DNA of 64,000 nucleotides, from contig NZ_JAFBBE010000005.1 of NCBI RefSeq assembly GCF_016907015.1, positions 1 to 64,000 on the forward strand, read 5' to 3'. Below the pieces are notes generated by a model that saw nothing but the letters and a program-made list of their open reading frames with translations, had not been told where the DNA came from and ran no database searches. Below, one piece after another: positions 37,172 through 45,906 of this stretch (the first letter of the stretch is position 1; each line of letters begins with the position of its first letter). Source of the DNA: Oceanisphaera litoralis. Lineage in GTDB: Bacteria; Pseudomonadota; Gammaproteobacteria; Enterobacterales; Aeromonadaceae. The position numbers and the translations under genes are program-made.

Positions 37172-38635
37172 ATGCTTAGGATTGCCCAAGACGCCCTGAC
37201 CTTTGATGATGTACTGCTGGTCCCAGCTCATTCCACCGTGCTTCCCAACACCGCGGATCTTCGTACCCGCCTGACCCGGGACATCCATCTTAACATTCCC
37301 ATTGTTTCCGCCGCCATGGACACCGTGACCGAAGCCGATTTTGCGATCGCGCTGGCCCAGGAAGGGGGAATCGGCTTCATTCATAAAAACATGTCGATTG
37401 AAGCCCAGGCCGCCCAGGTTCGCAAGGTCAAGAAATTCGAAAGCGGTGTGGTATCCGATCCGGTGACGGTACGGCCCGACATGACCATTGCCGAGGTGCG
37501 AGAACAGACCCTCCAGAATGGTTTTGCCGGTTATCCCGTGGTGAGTGCCGAGGGGGAGTTGGTGGGCATCATCACGGGTCGCGATGTTCGTTTCGTGCAG
37601 GACATGAGCAAACTGGTCAACGAGGTGATGACCGAAAAGTCCCGCCTGGTCACCGTCAAGGCCGGTGCATCCCGCGACCAGGTTGAAGCCCTGATGCAGC
37701 AGCATCGTATCGAAAAAGTACTGATGGTGGGTACCAATGGCCAGCTGACCGGCATGATCAGTGCCAAAGACTTCCAGAAAGCCGAAAGCAAGCCCAACGC
37801 CTGTAAAGACGAGCGCGGCCGCCTGCGCGTAGGCGCCGCCGTGGGTGCCGCTCCGGGCAATGAAGAGCGCATTCAGGCACTGGTTGATGCCGGCCTGGAC
37901 GTACTGCTGATCGACTCCTCACACGGTCATTCCGAAGGCGTGCTGCAACGCATTCGTGAAACCCGCAAGGCATTCCCGAATCTGCCGATTATCGGCGGTA
38001 ACGTGGCCACCGCCGCCGGCGCCCTGGCCCTGGCGGAAGCGGGCGCGAGTGCGGTCAAGGTCGGTATCGGCCCGGGCTCCATCTGTACCACCCGTATCGT
38101 GACCGGTTGTGGTGTGCCTCAGATCACCGCCGTGGCCAATGCGGTTGAAGCGCTCAAGGCGCTGGATATTCCGGTGATCGCCGATGGCGGTATCCGCTTC
38201 TCCGGTGACATCGCCAAGGCGCTGGCCGCCGGCGCCAACTGCGTGATGATGGGCTCCATGTTTGCCGGTACCGAAGAATCTCCCGGTGAAATCGAACTGT
38301 ATCAGGGCCGCTCCTTCAAGTCTTACCGCGGCATGGGCTCTCTGGGCGCCATGACCAAGGGCTCGAGTGACCGTTACTTCCAGAGCGACAACGCCGCCGA
38401 CAAGCTGGTACCCGAAGGCATCGAAGGCCGGGTACCCTACAAGGGCAAGGTGAAGGAAATCATTCACCAGCAGATGGGCGGTCTGCGCAGTGCCATGGGC
38501 CTGACCGGCAGTGCCACCATTGATGACCTGCGCACCAAGGCGGAATTTGTTAAGATATCCGGCGCGGGCATCCAGGAATCGCACGTGCACGATGTCACCA
38601 TTACCAAGGAAGCACCCAACTACCGGTTGGGTTGA
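37172..38635 (+). CDS. guaB: IMP dehydrogenase GuaB
   Basis: This enzyme of about 487 residues oxidises IMP to XMP, the first step to GMP. It begins [21 protein letters not shown], carries two CBS domains (about 93-205), the active-site loop [13 protein letters not shown] with the catalytic Cys near residue 305, and the flap region [19 protein letters not shown]. An ATG at 37157 is in frame, but 37172 matches the conserved N-terminus. guaA follows after a strong terminator, so the two are close but possibly expressed unequally. Confidence 0.98.
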   Translation: MLRIAQDALTFDDVLLVPAHSTVLPNTADLRTRLTRDIHLNIPIVSAAMDTVTEADFAIALAQEGGIGFIHKNMSIEAQAAQVRKVKKFESGVVSDPVTVRPDMTIAEVREQTLQNGFAGYPVVSAEGELVGIITGRDVRFVQDMSKLVNEVMTEKSRLVTVKAGASRDQVEALMQQHRIEKVLMVGTNGQLTGMISAKDFQKAESKPNACKDERGRLRVGAAVGAAPGNEERIQALVDAGLDVLLIDSSHGHSEGVLQRIRETRKAFPNLPIIGGNVATAAGALALAEAGASAVKVGIGPGSICTTRIVTGCGVPQITAVANAVEALKALDIPVIADGGIRFSGDIAKALAAGANCVMMGSMFAGTEESPGEIELYQGRSFKSYRGMGSLGAMTKGSSDRYFQSDNAADKLVPEGIEGRVPYKGKVKEIIHQQMGGLRSAMGLTGSATIDDLRTKAEFVKISGAGIQESHVHDVTITKEAPNYRLG

Positions 38636-38651
38636 TCCCGAAACGCAGTAG

Positions 38652-38677
38652 ACGGGGGGCTGGTTCCCCCCGTTTTT
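38652..38677 (+). terminator. Strong intrinsic terminator between guaB and guaA
   Basis: An 8-bp GC-rich stem (38652-38659 and 38666-38673) is followed by a T-run. It lies inside what is normally the guaBA operon. Confidence 0.9.
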
Positions 38678-38728
38678 CTATTGCCGTCTGGCCCCCCACA
38701 GGCGGTCTTTGTAACGAGTAGGAAGACG

Positions 38729-40306
38729 ATGACCAAAAATATTCATGATAACCGGATCCTGATTCTGGATTTCGGCTCTCAGTACACTCAGCTGATTGCC
38801 CGCCGGGTTCGGGAGCTGGGCGTGTACTGCGAGCTGTGGGCCTGGGATGTGACCGAAGCCCAGATCCGTGACTTCAATCCGGATGGCATTATCTTGTCCG
38901 GGGGACCGGAGTCGGTCACCGAAGCCGGCAGCCCACGTGCACCGGAATACGTGTTCAACGCCGGCGTGCCGGTGTTTGGCATCTGTTACGGCATGCAGAC
39001 CATGGCTCAGCAACTGGGCGGCGCCGTATCCGGCTCCAACGAGCGGGAATTCGGTTATGCCCAGGTACAGCGGGTGGCCGACTGTGCCCTGTTCGCCAAT
39101 ATCGAAGATGCGGTTGACGAGCAAGGTAACGCCCTGCTGGACGTATGGATGAGTCACGGCGACAAGGTCGTAGCGCTGCCCGAGGGGTTCCACAAGGTGG
39201 CCCAGACCGGCAGCTGCCCCTTTGCCGCCATGGCGGACGAGACCCGTCATTTCTACGGCGTTCAGTTCCACCCGGAAGTGACCCACACTCGCCAGGGCGC
39301 GCGTATGCTGGAGCACTTTGTGCGCACCATCTGCGGCTGTGACGCGCTGTGGACGCCGGCGACCATCATCGATGATGCGGTTGCCCGTATCCGCGAACAG
39401 GTGGGCAGCGACAAGGTGCTGCTGGGCCTGTCCGGTGGTGTGGACTCTTCCGTGACCGCCATGCTGCTGCACCGCGCCATCGGCCCGCAGCTGACCTGTG
39501 TGTTCGTGGACAACGGCCTGCTGCGGTTGAACGAAGCCGAGCAGGTGATGGACATGTTTGGCGATCACTTCGGCCTGAACATAGTGCACGTGAATGCCGA
39601 ACACCGTTTTCTGGCCGCCATGGCCGGTGAAAACGACCCGGAAGCCAAGCGCAAGATCATCGGACGCGTCTTCATCGAAGTGTTCGATGAAGAAGCGGGC
39701 AAGATCCAGGACGTGAAATGGCTGGCCCAGGGCACCATCTATCCGGACGTGATCGAGTCTGCCGGTTCAGCCACCGGCAAGGCCCATGTGATCAAGTCGC
39801 ACCACAACGTGGGTGGCCTGCCGGACGACATGGAAATGAAGCTGGTTGAACCGCTGAAAGAGCTGTTCAAGGATGAAGTGCGTCGGGTCGGCCTGGAGCT
39901 GGGTCTGCCCTATGACATGCTCTATCGCCATCCGTTCCCGGGGCCGGGTCTGGGTGTGCGCGTGCTGGGCGAAGTGAAGAAGGAATATTGTGACCTGCTG
40001 CGCCGGGCCGATGCCATCTTCATCGAAGAGCTGCACAAGCACGATCTGTACAACAAGGTCAGCCAGGCCTTCACCGTCTTCCTGCCGGTACGCTCCGTGG
40101 GCGTGATGGGTGATGCCCGTAAGTACGACTGGGTGGTCTCGTTGCGGGCGGTAGAAACCGTCGACTTCATGACCGCTCATTGGGCGCACCTGCCTTATGA
40201 TTTCCTGGGTCATGTGTCCAACCGCATCATCAACGAAATCGATGGCATCAGCCGAGTAGTCTATGACATCTCCGGCAAGCCGCCCGCCACCATAGAGTGG
40301 GAATAA
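38729..40306 (+). CDS. guaA: GMP synthase (glutamine-hydrolysing) GuaA
   Basis: The 525-residue enzyme (same length as E. coli) converts XMP to GMP. Its class I glutamine amidotransferase domain has [11 protein letters not shown] with the catalytic Cys near residue 86 and FHPEVTHT, followed by the ATP-pyrophosphatase P-loop LSGGVDSS near 233 and the C-terminal dimerisation domain ending [18 protein letters not shown] precedes ATG 38729, so the longer open frame from 38681 is not used. An intrinsic terminator follows. Confidence 0.98.
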   Translation: MTKNIHDNRILILDFGSQYTQLIARRVRELGVYCELWAWDVTEAQIRDFNPDGIILSGGPESVTEAGSPRAPEYVFNAGVPVFGICYGMQTMAQQLGGAVSGSNEREFGYAQVQRVADCALFANIEDAVDEQGNALLDVWMSHGDKVVALPEGFHKVAQTGSCPFAAMADETRHFYGVQFHPEVTHTRQGARMLEHFVRTICGCDALWTPATIIDDAVARIREQVGSDKVLLGLSGGVDSSVTAMLLHRAIGPQLTCVFVDNGLLRLNEAEQVMDMFGDHFGLNIVHVNAEHRFLAAMAGENDPEAKRKIIGRVFIEVFDEEAGKIQDVKWLAQGTIYPDVIESAGSATGKAHVIKSHHNVGGLPDDMEMKLVEPLKELFKDEVRRVGLELGLPYDMLYRHPFPGPGLGVRVLGEVKKEYCDLLRRADAIFIEELHKHDLYNKVSQAFTVFLPVRSVGVMGDARKYDWVVSLRAVETVDFMTAHWAHLPYDFLGHVSNRIINEIDGISRVVYDISGKPPATIEWE

Positions 40307-40351
40307 TCCGCTAGCGATTTTACCCTTCGATAAGGTCGTGAAATACCACTT

Positions 40352-40378
40352 AAGCCCCTGAATATCAGGGGCTTTTTT
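40352..40378 (+). terminator. Intrinsic terminator of guaA
   Basis: A 10-bp stem AAGCCCCTGA/TCAGGGGCTT with a 3-nt loop is followed by a T-run. Confidence 0.93.
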
Positions 40379-40415
40379 AATGTTCCTGATGGCTGTCGGG
40401 GGGGCCCAGGGGCGA

Positions 40416-41327
40416 CTACCGCGATTCCGGCTGCTTGTCCGGCAGCGTGTTCATCGAGCGTCGGGCACTGATGGAAAAGGCCCGGGACAGCTCGCTGCGA
40501 ACCTGATCGACGGAGTAATACAGGGAATAGCGATATGTCAGCTGTGGCAGGAAGGGGCGGGTCACCACATTCAGGCCTTGCCACAAGTCGGCGTTGAAGG
40601 GCTCCAGCAGCGCAATACACAGGCCGGCGGCCACCATGCCGTAACCGGACAGTGAACGCTGGGTCGAGAACTGATCCCGTACCCTTATATTGTGTTCCTT
40701 CAGCAGGTTTTTATGGCTGCTCCATTCAATGCCATCTTCGTCCACCAGTTTCAGCAGGTTTTCGCCCTGCAGATCTTCAGGGGTAATGATCTCTTTCTCG
40801 GCCAGAGGATGACTCGCGGGCATGACACAGACCCAGGAAACTTCGGTCAGCGGCTCTTCGATAAAGCCGGCGTGGGATTCCGTCTGATTGGTCAGGATCA
40901 GGTCGTATTTCTTCTCGCCCAGGCCCTTTACCAACTGATCCACACTGTCGACCAGCAAGTTGATGTGCACCTGTGGGTATTCATCAACAAATGACTTGAT
41001 CAGCGTTGGGGTCAGCTGGGTCGCCAGGGCCGGTGTGGAGCCAATCGTCAGGCTGCCATGGGACGATTGTTTCAGCTTGTCGGCAAAATTTTCCAGATGA
41101 TGGATACCGTGAATGATGGTGCTGACTTCGTCATAAAACGCCATGGCTTCGGGCGTAGGCACCATTCTTCCCTTCTGTTTTTTGAACAGATCAAAACCCA
41201 CGCCATCCTGTAAATCCTTGATAAGTCTGCTTATTGATGGCTGAGACATGGACAGGCTGGTGGCGGCCCGAGAAAAGCTGCCCTTCTGGATGGTGGCGAC
41301 AAACGCCTGCAGTTGTCGGTATTGCAT
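40416..41327 (-). CDS. LysR family regulator of the YfcC/aspartoacylase locus
   Basis: This protein of about 303 residues begins MQYRQLQAFVATIQKGSFSRAATSLSMSQPSISRLI, a clear LysR winged helix-turn-helix; the few residues upstream in frame (from 41345) are unlikely. The effector domain spans about 88-295. The gene is divergent from the transporter at 41456, with 128 bp between, the usual position for a LysR regulator of that transporter and the following aspartoacylase gene. The effector may be an acyl-aspartate or aspartate, by inference only. Confidence 0.93.
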   Translation of the reverse strand: MQYRQLQAFVATIQKGSFSRAATSLSMSQPSISRLIKDLQDGVGFDLFKKQKGRMVPTPEAMAFYDEVSTIIHGIHHLENFADKLKQSSHGSLTIGSTPALATQLTPTLIKSFVDEYPQVHINLLVDSVDQLVKGLGEKKYDLILTNQTESHAGFIEEPLTEVSWVCVMPASHPLAEKEIITPEDLQGENLLKLVDEDGIEWSSHKNLLKEHNIRVRDQFSTQRSLSGYGMVAAGLCIALLEPFNADLWQGLNVVTRPFLPQLTYRYSLYYSVDQVRSELSRAFSISARRSMNTLPDKQPESR

Positions 41328-41455
41328 ACGGTTACCACATAACAATTTCGAATAATGCTACACAAAAAAAGGCATTGTGCAAATGGATAGCCTGTGGAAT
41401 ATTTCGCGGCCATCTTTTCGATTGAATGTAAAGCACGCACACATGGAGATTTGTT

Positions 41456-42922
41456 ATGCAGGGAAATACGGAACAAGAAAATCGAACGGGCACCCTTGAT
41501 GGCCTGGGGGACAAGCCCTGGTATCAGAAATTCCCCGACCCCATGGTACTGATTTTTTATATCCTGCTCCTGGCCAGCTTCCTTGCCTGGGTGGTACCGA
41601 AAGGGGCCTACGAGGTGGAAACGGTGGATGGCCGGCAGCGAGTCATCGCCGATTCGTTTCATTACCTGGCCGATGACACCACCCCGCTTTCCGTTGCCGG
41701 GGCGGTAAACCAGCTGTTCAACATCTTTGTCGCGATCCCCCAGGGGCTGATCCAGTCTGCCCAGTACCTGTTTATCGTGTTCATTGCCGGTGGCCTGTTC
41801 AATATCCTGTATCGTAGCCATGCGCTGGAAAACCTGGTCGGCACCACGGTCAGGCGCATCGGGCTGGATAAAGGCCATCTACTCATCTGGCTGGCCACCT
41901 ATCTGTACGGCATCTTCGGGATGTCGGTCGGCTATGAAAACAACATCGCCCTGGTCCCCGTTGCCCTGCTGGTGTCCAGCGCGCTGGGATACACCAATCT
42001 GGTGGGCGCCTGTATTGCCATTGGGGGCATCGGTATCGGCTTTACCCTGTCACCGATTAACCCCTACACGGTGGGTGTGGCACAAAGCATCGCCGGCCTG
42101 CCCATTTTCTCCGGCGCCCTGCTGCGTTTTGGAATGGCTTTCATGGCTCTGAGCCTGCTGGCCTGGTACATCACCACCTTTGTGGCGCCCAAACACCGGG
42201 CGGGCGAAGACGAGGGCGGCACCGGCGCACTTTCAAAAAAGATCGAGGACTATCGCCTTAGTGCCCGGGATCTGAGCATCATCTCGGTGTTCTTTCTCGG
42301 GATCCTGGTGATTGCCGGCTGTTCCTATCTGGCCGGCACCGGCGCCCTGGGCCGAAGCTGGTATATCAAGGAAATCACCGCCGTCTTTATCGTCATGTCG
42401 ATAGTGATTGCCGCCATCTGCCGTATCAACCCCAATCGCTATGTGGCCGATATGGTTGAAGGTGCCTCAAAGGTCACCGGTGGCGCCCTGGTCATTGGCC
42501 TGGCGGCGTCCATCAAGGTGGTGCTGGAAGACGGCCAGATCATCTACACCATTGTCGATACCCTGAACCGGGCCCTCGACTTTATGCCCGAGTCGCTGAT
42601 TGCGGTTGGTATCAGTGTGATTCAGGGCATCATCAACCTGTTTATTCCGAGTGGCTCCGGCCAGGCGCTGGTCACCATGCCGGTGCTGATCCCGCTGGCC
42701 GATCTGGTGGGTATCAGCTACCAGGTCATGATCCTCGCGTTCCAGGTGGGCGACGGTCTCACCAACATGATAGTGCCCACCTCCGGCGGCACCCTGGCCA
42801 TGCTGGCCCTGGCCCGGGTGGGATACTCCGACTGGATAAAGGTCATCTTTCCGCTGATAGCCTTGATCTACGTGCTGAGCTGGGGATTCATTATCTTTGC
42901 CCAAATGACGCACTGGTCTTGA
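41456..42922 (+). CDS. YfcC-type (C4-dicarboxylate carrier superfamily) transporter
   Basis: This 488-residue integral membrane protein of about 12 helices begins with a hydrophilic N-terminus and PDPMVLIFYILLLASFLAWVVPKGAYE. It carries GMSVGYENNIALVPVALLV, GIGFTLSPINPYTVGVAQ, and LFIPSGSGQALVTMPVLIPLADLVG plus DGLTNMIVPTSGGTLAMLALA, the repeated re-entrant-loop motifs of the YfcC/DcuC-like family PF03606. These are putative secondary carriers for dicarboxylates, amino acids or peptides. The aspartoacylase gene 70 bp downstream and the divergent LysR gene suggest a carrier for N-acylated aspartate, but this is inferred from context alone. Confidence 0.88.
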   Translation: MQGNTEQENRTGTLDGLGDKPWYQKFPDPMVLIFYILLLASFLAWVVPKGAYEVETVDGRQRVIADSFHYLADDTTPLSVAGAVNQLFNIFVAIPQGLIQSAQYLFIVFIAGGLFNILYRSHALENLVGTTVRRIGLDKGHLLIWLATYLYGIFGMSVGYENNIALVPVALLVSSALGYTNLVGACIAIGGIGIGFTLSPINPYTVGVAQSIAGLPIFSGALLRFGMAFMALSLLAWYITTFVAPKHRAGEDEGGTGALSKKIEDYRLSARDLSIISVFFLGILVIAGCSYLAGTGALGRSWYIKEITAVFIVMSIVIAAICRINPNRYVADMVEGASKVTGGALVIGLAASIKVVLEDGQIIYTIVDTLNRALDFMPESLIAVGISVIQGIINLFIPSGSGQALVTMPVLIPLADLVGISYQVMILAFQVGDGLTNMIVPTSGGTLAMLALARVGYSDWIKVIFPLIALIYVLSWGFIIFAQMTHWS

Positions 42923-42991
42923 TTCGCCGTTAAAAAAACCGTTCCGGTCCCCATGGCGCTTCGCCATGGGGGCCGGCCAAGGGAGAACCAC

Positions 42992-43888
42992 ATGAAAAAA
43001 ATCACGCGTGTTGCACTGGTCGGCGGCACTCACGGCAATGAGCTTTCCGGTATCTATCTGCTCAAGAAGTGGCGTGACCACAACCAGTTTCAGCGTTGGC
43101 CCCAGCTCGAGTTAAGCCAGACCATCGCCAACCCCAGGGCCTGCGAGCAGTCGGTGCGTTATATCGAAACCGATCTCAACCGGGAATTCGCCCTCGATGC
43201 CTTGCAGGACGATGAACGGGTGGGATATGAACAGCTGCTGGCCAAAAAACTGAACCGGCAGTTCGGCCCGAGGGGCAAGTCGCCGATTGAGCTGATGATT
43301 GACCTGCACAATACCACCTCCAACATGGGGGCCTGCCTGATGCTGCTGCGCAAGGATGCCTTCAATATCGGGCTCGGCGCCTACGTCAAGGCCAACATGC
43401 CGGAAGCCGTGGTCTTCTTCCAGGACGAACTGCCGGAAGAGAAGAAGCGGTTTCTGATTTCGGTCGCCCAGCAGGGGGTGACCGTGGAAGTGGGCCCTCA
43501 GCCCAACTCGGTCTTGCAGCAGGAAACGCTGGAGCTGATGGAGCGGATGACCCAGCATATCCTCGATTTTGTGGTGTGCTACAACGAGGGGTCACTGACC
43601 TCGCTTCCCGCCGATTTTGAGGCCTTCCAGTATACGGAAGATCTGGTGTTGCCTACCGATGAGCAGGGACAGCGGCTCGGCATGGTGGCAAAGCGGCTCG
43701 AACAGCGTGATTTTCAGCCGATTGAGCCGGGCGAGGTGGTGATGGAAACCTTTGATGGCACGCCGATCACCTGGCAGGGGAACTATACCGCCTATCCCCT
43801 GTTTATCAATGAAGCCGCCTATCACAAGAGCCACGCAGCCATGACCCTGTCGCGGCGCGTCATGATCCGCTGCGCCGATTATCTCTGA
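42992..43888 (+). CDS. Aspartoacylase (N-acyl-aspartate amidohydrolase)
   Basis: The 298-residue protein matches the aspartoacylase branch of the AstE/AspA zinc peptidase family. VALVGGTHGNELSG carries the zinc ligands His14 and Glu17, then ETDLNREF, DLHNTTSNMG with the third His ligand near 103, and VEVGPQPNSV with the catalytic-type Glu. It should cleave N-acetylaspartate or a related N-acyl-aspartate to aspartate and the acid. AAGGGAGAACCAC precedes ATG 42992, so the upstream in-frame codons are not used. It lies behind a YfcC-type transporter gene, probably in one operon. Confidence 0.88.
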   Translation: MKKITRVALVGGTHGNELSGIYLLKKWRDHNQFQRWPQLELSQTIANPRACEQSVRYIETDLNREFALDALQDDERVGYEQLLAKKLNRQFGPRGKSPIELMIDLHNTTSNMGACLMLLRKDAFNIGLGAYVKANMPEAVVFFQDELPEEKKRFLISVAQQGVTVEVGPQPNSVLQQETLELMERMTQHILDFVVCYNEGSLTSLPADFEAFQYTEDLVLPTDEQGQRLGMVAKRLEQRDFQPIEPGEVVMETFDGTPITWQGNYTAYPLFINEAAYHKSHAAMTLSRRVMIRCADYL

Positions 43889-44041
43889 GTCCCGGCTTTG
43901 ACCACAGGGGTGACGGACATCCAGCGCCTGCTCGCAGCCTTGCCCCCGGATGCGTCGGAGCGGGTCACCGATACCGAGTCGTTCAATGGCCGCCGGTGCT
44001 GGCTGGTGGGATCCGGACTCGCTCTAGTATCCACTCCGGAT

Positions 44042-44064
44042 AAAAAGGGCGCCGAGAGGCGCCC
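44042..44064 (-). terminator. Terminator of the 29-residue gene (minus strand)
   Basis: A perfect 7-bp GC stem (44047-44053 and 44058-44064) with a 4-nt loop is followed on the minus strand by TTTTT. It lies about 90 bp behind the small gene. The remaining 43889-44151 sequence shows no gene I can support. Confidence 0.8.
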
Positions 44065-44151
44065 AATTGGATCGTGCTTGTTATTCATGCTACTTATTCA
44101 ACCGTCAGCCTGCAGACACGGCTTCTTGCCTGCGCACCGACAACGCCGGAA

Positions 44152-44241
44152 TTATTCCTGATTCTTGCGCTTGTCGCGCTTTTCCTGACGTTTTTCTTTC
44201 AGGGATTTTTCCGCTTTCTTTTTTACTTTTTCCTTACTCAT
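44152..44241 (-). CDS. Small highly charged 29-residue protein
   Basis: From the ATG at 44241 the product is 29 residues long and almost entirely Lys, Glu, Arg and Gln, for example MSKEKVKKKAEKSLKEKR. This pattern predicts one amphipathic or single alpha helix with no hydrophobic core. AAGGAG lies 7 nt before the ATG, one of the best ribosome binding sites in the window, and a perfect terminator follows on the same strand, so expression as a tiny separate gene is likely. I do not recognise a family. RNA or ribosome binding is conceivable from its charge but not shown. Confidence 0.6.
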   Translation of the reverse strand: MSKEKVKKKAEKSLKEKRQEKRDKRKNQE

Positions 44242-44467
44242 GATCAAGCTCCTTGATGACGGGCCGCCGGAAAAGTGCCGCTTTCTTTTCTCGCCGGCTG
44301 ACAAAATCGACTTTTTCACACGCTCAAGTTGCATAGACTCGAGCTACACCAATTTAAAGGTGGTCACGGCAGGTTGAATACTTCAAGGCTGCATCTCCTT
44401 ATGATGTTCTGGTCAGGCAATATCAAATAAAGAGGGAACAGGCCGGATGCGACAAGCAGCATCCGGC

Positions 44468-44665
44468 TTACACCGGGCAGAAGGGGGTAGGGCTCGGAAA
44501 ATTGTTTTGATACTTATACATAAAACCCTCTGTGAGTGCGTACTTATGTAAGTAGTGACGATTCCAAGTGACTAAAAAATAGATAAAAAGCAGTATCAAT
44601 ACCCTAGCCCAAGCTCCGAAGGAAAGCAATGTCAGTACGAGCAGCAACCAGTATCGTGTTTTCAT
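44468..44665 (-). CDS. Possible small membrane protein
   Basis: This 65-residue frame starts MKTRYWLLLVLTLLSFGAWA and continues with a second hydrophobic stretch (VLILLFIYFLVTW) before a polar tail. A weak AAGG lies 8 nt upstream of the ATG. It could be a two-helix membrane or a secreted protein. No family is recognised and the neighbourhood gives no support, so it may be spurious. Sequence 44242-44467 has nothing else visible. Confidence 0.35.
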   Translation of the reverse strand: MKTRYWLLLVLTLLSFGAWARVLILLFIYFLVTWNRHYLHKYALTEGFMYKYQNNFPSPTPFCPV

Positions 44666-44737
44666 TATGAGGCCTTATCTTGGGTGCGTAACAGGGTGTT
44701 ACCATGAGCTTATCTCGGGTTAAAGAGGAAATGTGTC

Positions 44738-44998
44738 ATGTTGAAGAGTCTGGTTTGGGGCTTGCTTTGTCTGTCGGCCATGACGACCGCCAATACCATC
44801 AGCACCCGGCCACCGGTGGAGCTGAATATTGCATCGGGTCTGGAGCCGGTGTGTTTTTATGCGGACCAGCGTTATTCGAAGGGGTCCGTGATTGAAATGG
44901 GCAAGCAGTTGTTTGTCTGTGAGCGGGAGCAGTCGTTCGAGCAGAATGGTCGTTTAAGCTGGCACCCGTTTCCATTGGAGTCAAATGACAAGCGCTGA
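44738..44998 (+). CDS. DUF1496 (YnjH-like) small secreted protein
   Basis: The 86-residue product has a signal peptide (MLKSLVWGLLCLSAMTTANT) and a mature part with CFYADQRYSKGSVIEMGKQLFVCERE. Two Cys flank the YS(x)GS(x)I(x)xG segment, the DUF1496/YnjH pattern, probably joined by a periplasmic disulfide. AAAGAGG lies 9 nt before the ATG. Function is unknown in the family. It is upstream of the yqaE-DUF4112 pair but probably a separate transcript. Confidence 0.75.
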   Translation: MLKSLVWGLLCLSAMTTANTISTRPPVELNIASGLEPVCFYADQRYSKGSVIEMGKQLFVCEREQSFEQNGRLSWHPFPLESNDKR

Positions 44999-45076
44999 CG
45001 CAGTCCTTGCCACCAGATAGCTGCCGGTTCGGCTGTCTGCTAACGTTGTCATGTTCGTTATCATCAGGAGTCAATT

Positions 45077-45235
45077 ATGGATTTTATTCGCATTATCATC
45101 GCCATCCTGTTGCCACCGCTGGGGGTGTTTCTGCAGGTCGGTATCGGCAAGCATTTCTGGATCAACATTCTGCTGACCCTGCTGGGTTATATTCCCGGCA
45201 TAGTGCATGCGGTATGGGTGATTGCCAAAAAATGA
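45077..45235 (+). CDS. yqaE: Pmp3/YqaE family membrane protein
   Basis: The 52-residue product begins MDFIRIIIAILLPPLGVFLQVG and continues LLTLLGYIPGIVHAVWVI, the canonical two-helix PMP3/YqaE pattern with PPLGVF and GYIPGIVHA motifs. These proteolipids sit in the inner membrane and are linked to salt or stress tolerance in plants and yeast; in bacteria the role is open. CAGGAG at 45065-45070 precedes the ATG. Its stop overlaps the start of the DUF4112 gene as ATGA, so the two are translated together. Confidence 0.92.
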   Translation: MDFIRIIIAILLPPLGVFLQVGIGKHFWINILLTLLGYIPGIVHAVWVIAKK

Positions 45236-45585
45236 GTGGCGGCTCTACAGACCATGAGGCCACCGTTCGGCGGCTGGAGCGACTGTCGTGGCTGCTGGAC
45301 AGCGCCATTCGGCTGCCTGGTGGCTTCAGGGTGGGGCTGGACGGCATTATCGGGCTGGTGCCGGGTATCGGCGATCTGGCCGGCGCCGGCCTGTCATCCT
45401 ATATCATACTGGAAGCCGCGCGCATGAAATTGCCGGCCGGGGTGCTGGCCCGTATGGGGCTGAATGTGTTGCTGGAGCTGAGTATCGGTATCATCCCCCT
45501 GTTCGGCGATCTGTTCGATTTCGCCTTCAAGGCCAACCGGCGCAACGTTCGGCTGTTGAACGAGTATTTAGGTCAAGGCAGGTGA
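45232..45585 (+). CDS. DUF4112 membrane protein
   Basis: From the ATG that overlaps the yqaE stop, the product has about 117 residues. It contains RLSWLLDSAIRLPGGFRVGLDGIIGLVPGIGDLAGAGLSSYIILEA and IPLFGDLFDFAFKANRRN, the hallmark of DUF4112, with two or three membrane helices. Function is unknown. The open frame upstream to 45007 overlaps yqaE and is discarded. A C-rich heptanucleotide array begins 5 bp after the stop. Confidence 0.88.
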   Translation: MSGGSTDHEATVRRLERLSWLLDSAIRLPGGFRVGLDGIIGLVPGIGDLAGAGLSSYIILEAARMKLPAGVLARMGLNVLLELSIGIIPLFGDLFDFAFKANRRNVRLLNEYLGQGR

Positions 45586-45589
45586 ATCG

Positions 45590-45629
45590 CTCACTCCTCA
45601 CCCCTCACTCCTCACCCCTTACCCCTCAC
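45590..45629 (+). repeat. C-rich heptanucleotide array behind the DUF4112 gene
   Basis: About six near-perfect 7-bp units (CTCACTC, CTCACCC, CTCACTC, CTCACCC, CTTACCC, CTCACAG) lie between two convergent genes. This is the clearest heptamer array in the window. Confidence 0.85.
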
Positions 45630-45633
45630 AGGG

Positions 45634-45906
45634 TTAAGCCTGTTTCTTGACCGGTTCGGCGTCGATATCCAGGGTGATGTCACCTTGTGGCCGGCAGCAG
45701 CAGGGCAGTATGTCACCGGCGGTGACGAAGGCCAGCGGGGGGTGCGGGTAGCTGACCGCCCCCTCGAGCAGAGGGGTTCGGCAAGCGCCGCAGTAACCAC
45801 TGCGGCACTGATATTCCACCGCATGACCGGTGCGCTCCAGCCCTTCGAGCAGGGTTTCATCTGCCCGAAGTTCAAAGTTAAGCGCGCGGGTGCAGATGCG
45901 GCTCAC
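45634..45906 (-). CDS. yfaE: 2Fe-2S ferredoxin YfaE (ribonucleotide reductase maintenance)
   Basis: The 90-residue protein has the plant-type ferredoxin cluster motif [13 protein letters not shown], the fourth Cys in [10 protein letters not shown], and [12 protein letters not shown], as in E. coli YfaE. It supplies electrons to rebuild the diiron-tyrosyl cofactor of NrdB. It overlaps the nrdB stop by 4 bp, the standard nrdA-nrdB-yfaE operon end. Confidence 0.95.
   Translation of the reverse strand: MSRICTRALNFELRADETLLEGLERTGHAVEYQCRSGYCGACRTPLLEGAVSYPHPPLAFVTAGDILPCCCRPQGDITLDIDAEPVKKQA

Noticed and set aside
43898..44161. 87-residue plus-strand frame behind the aspartoacylase gene
   Set aside because: It starts from TTG or GTG without a good ribosome binding site, runs through the small gene's terminator hairpin and has no domain.
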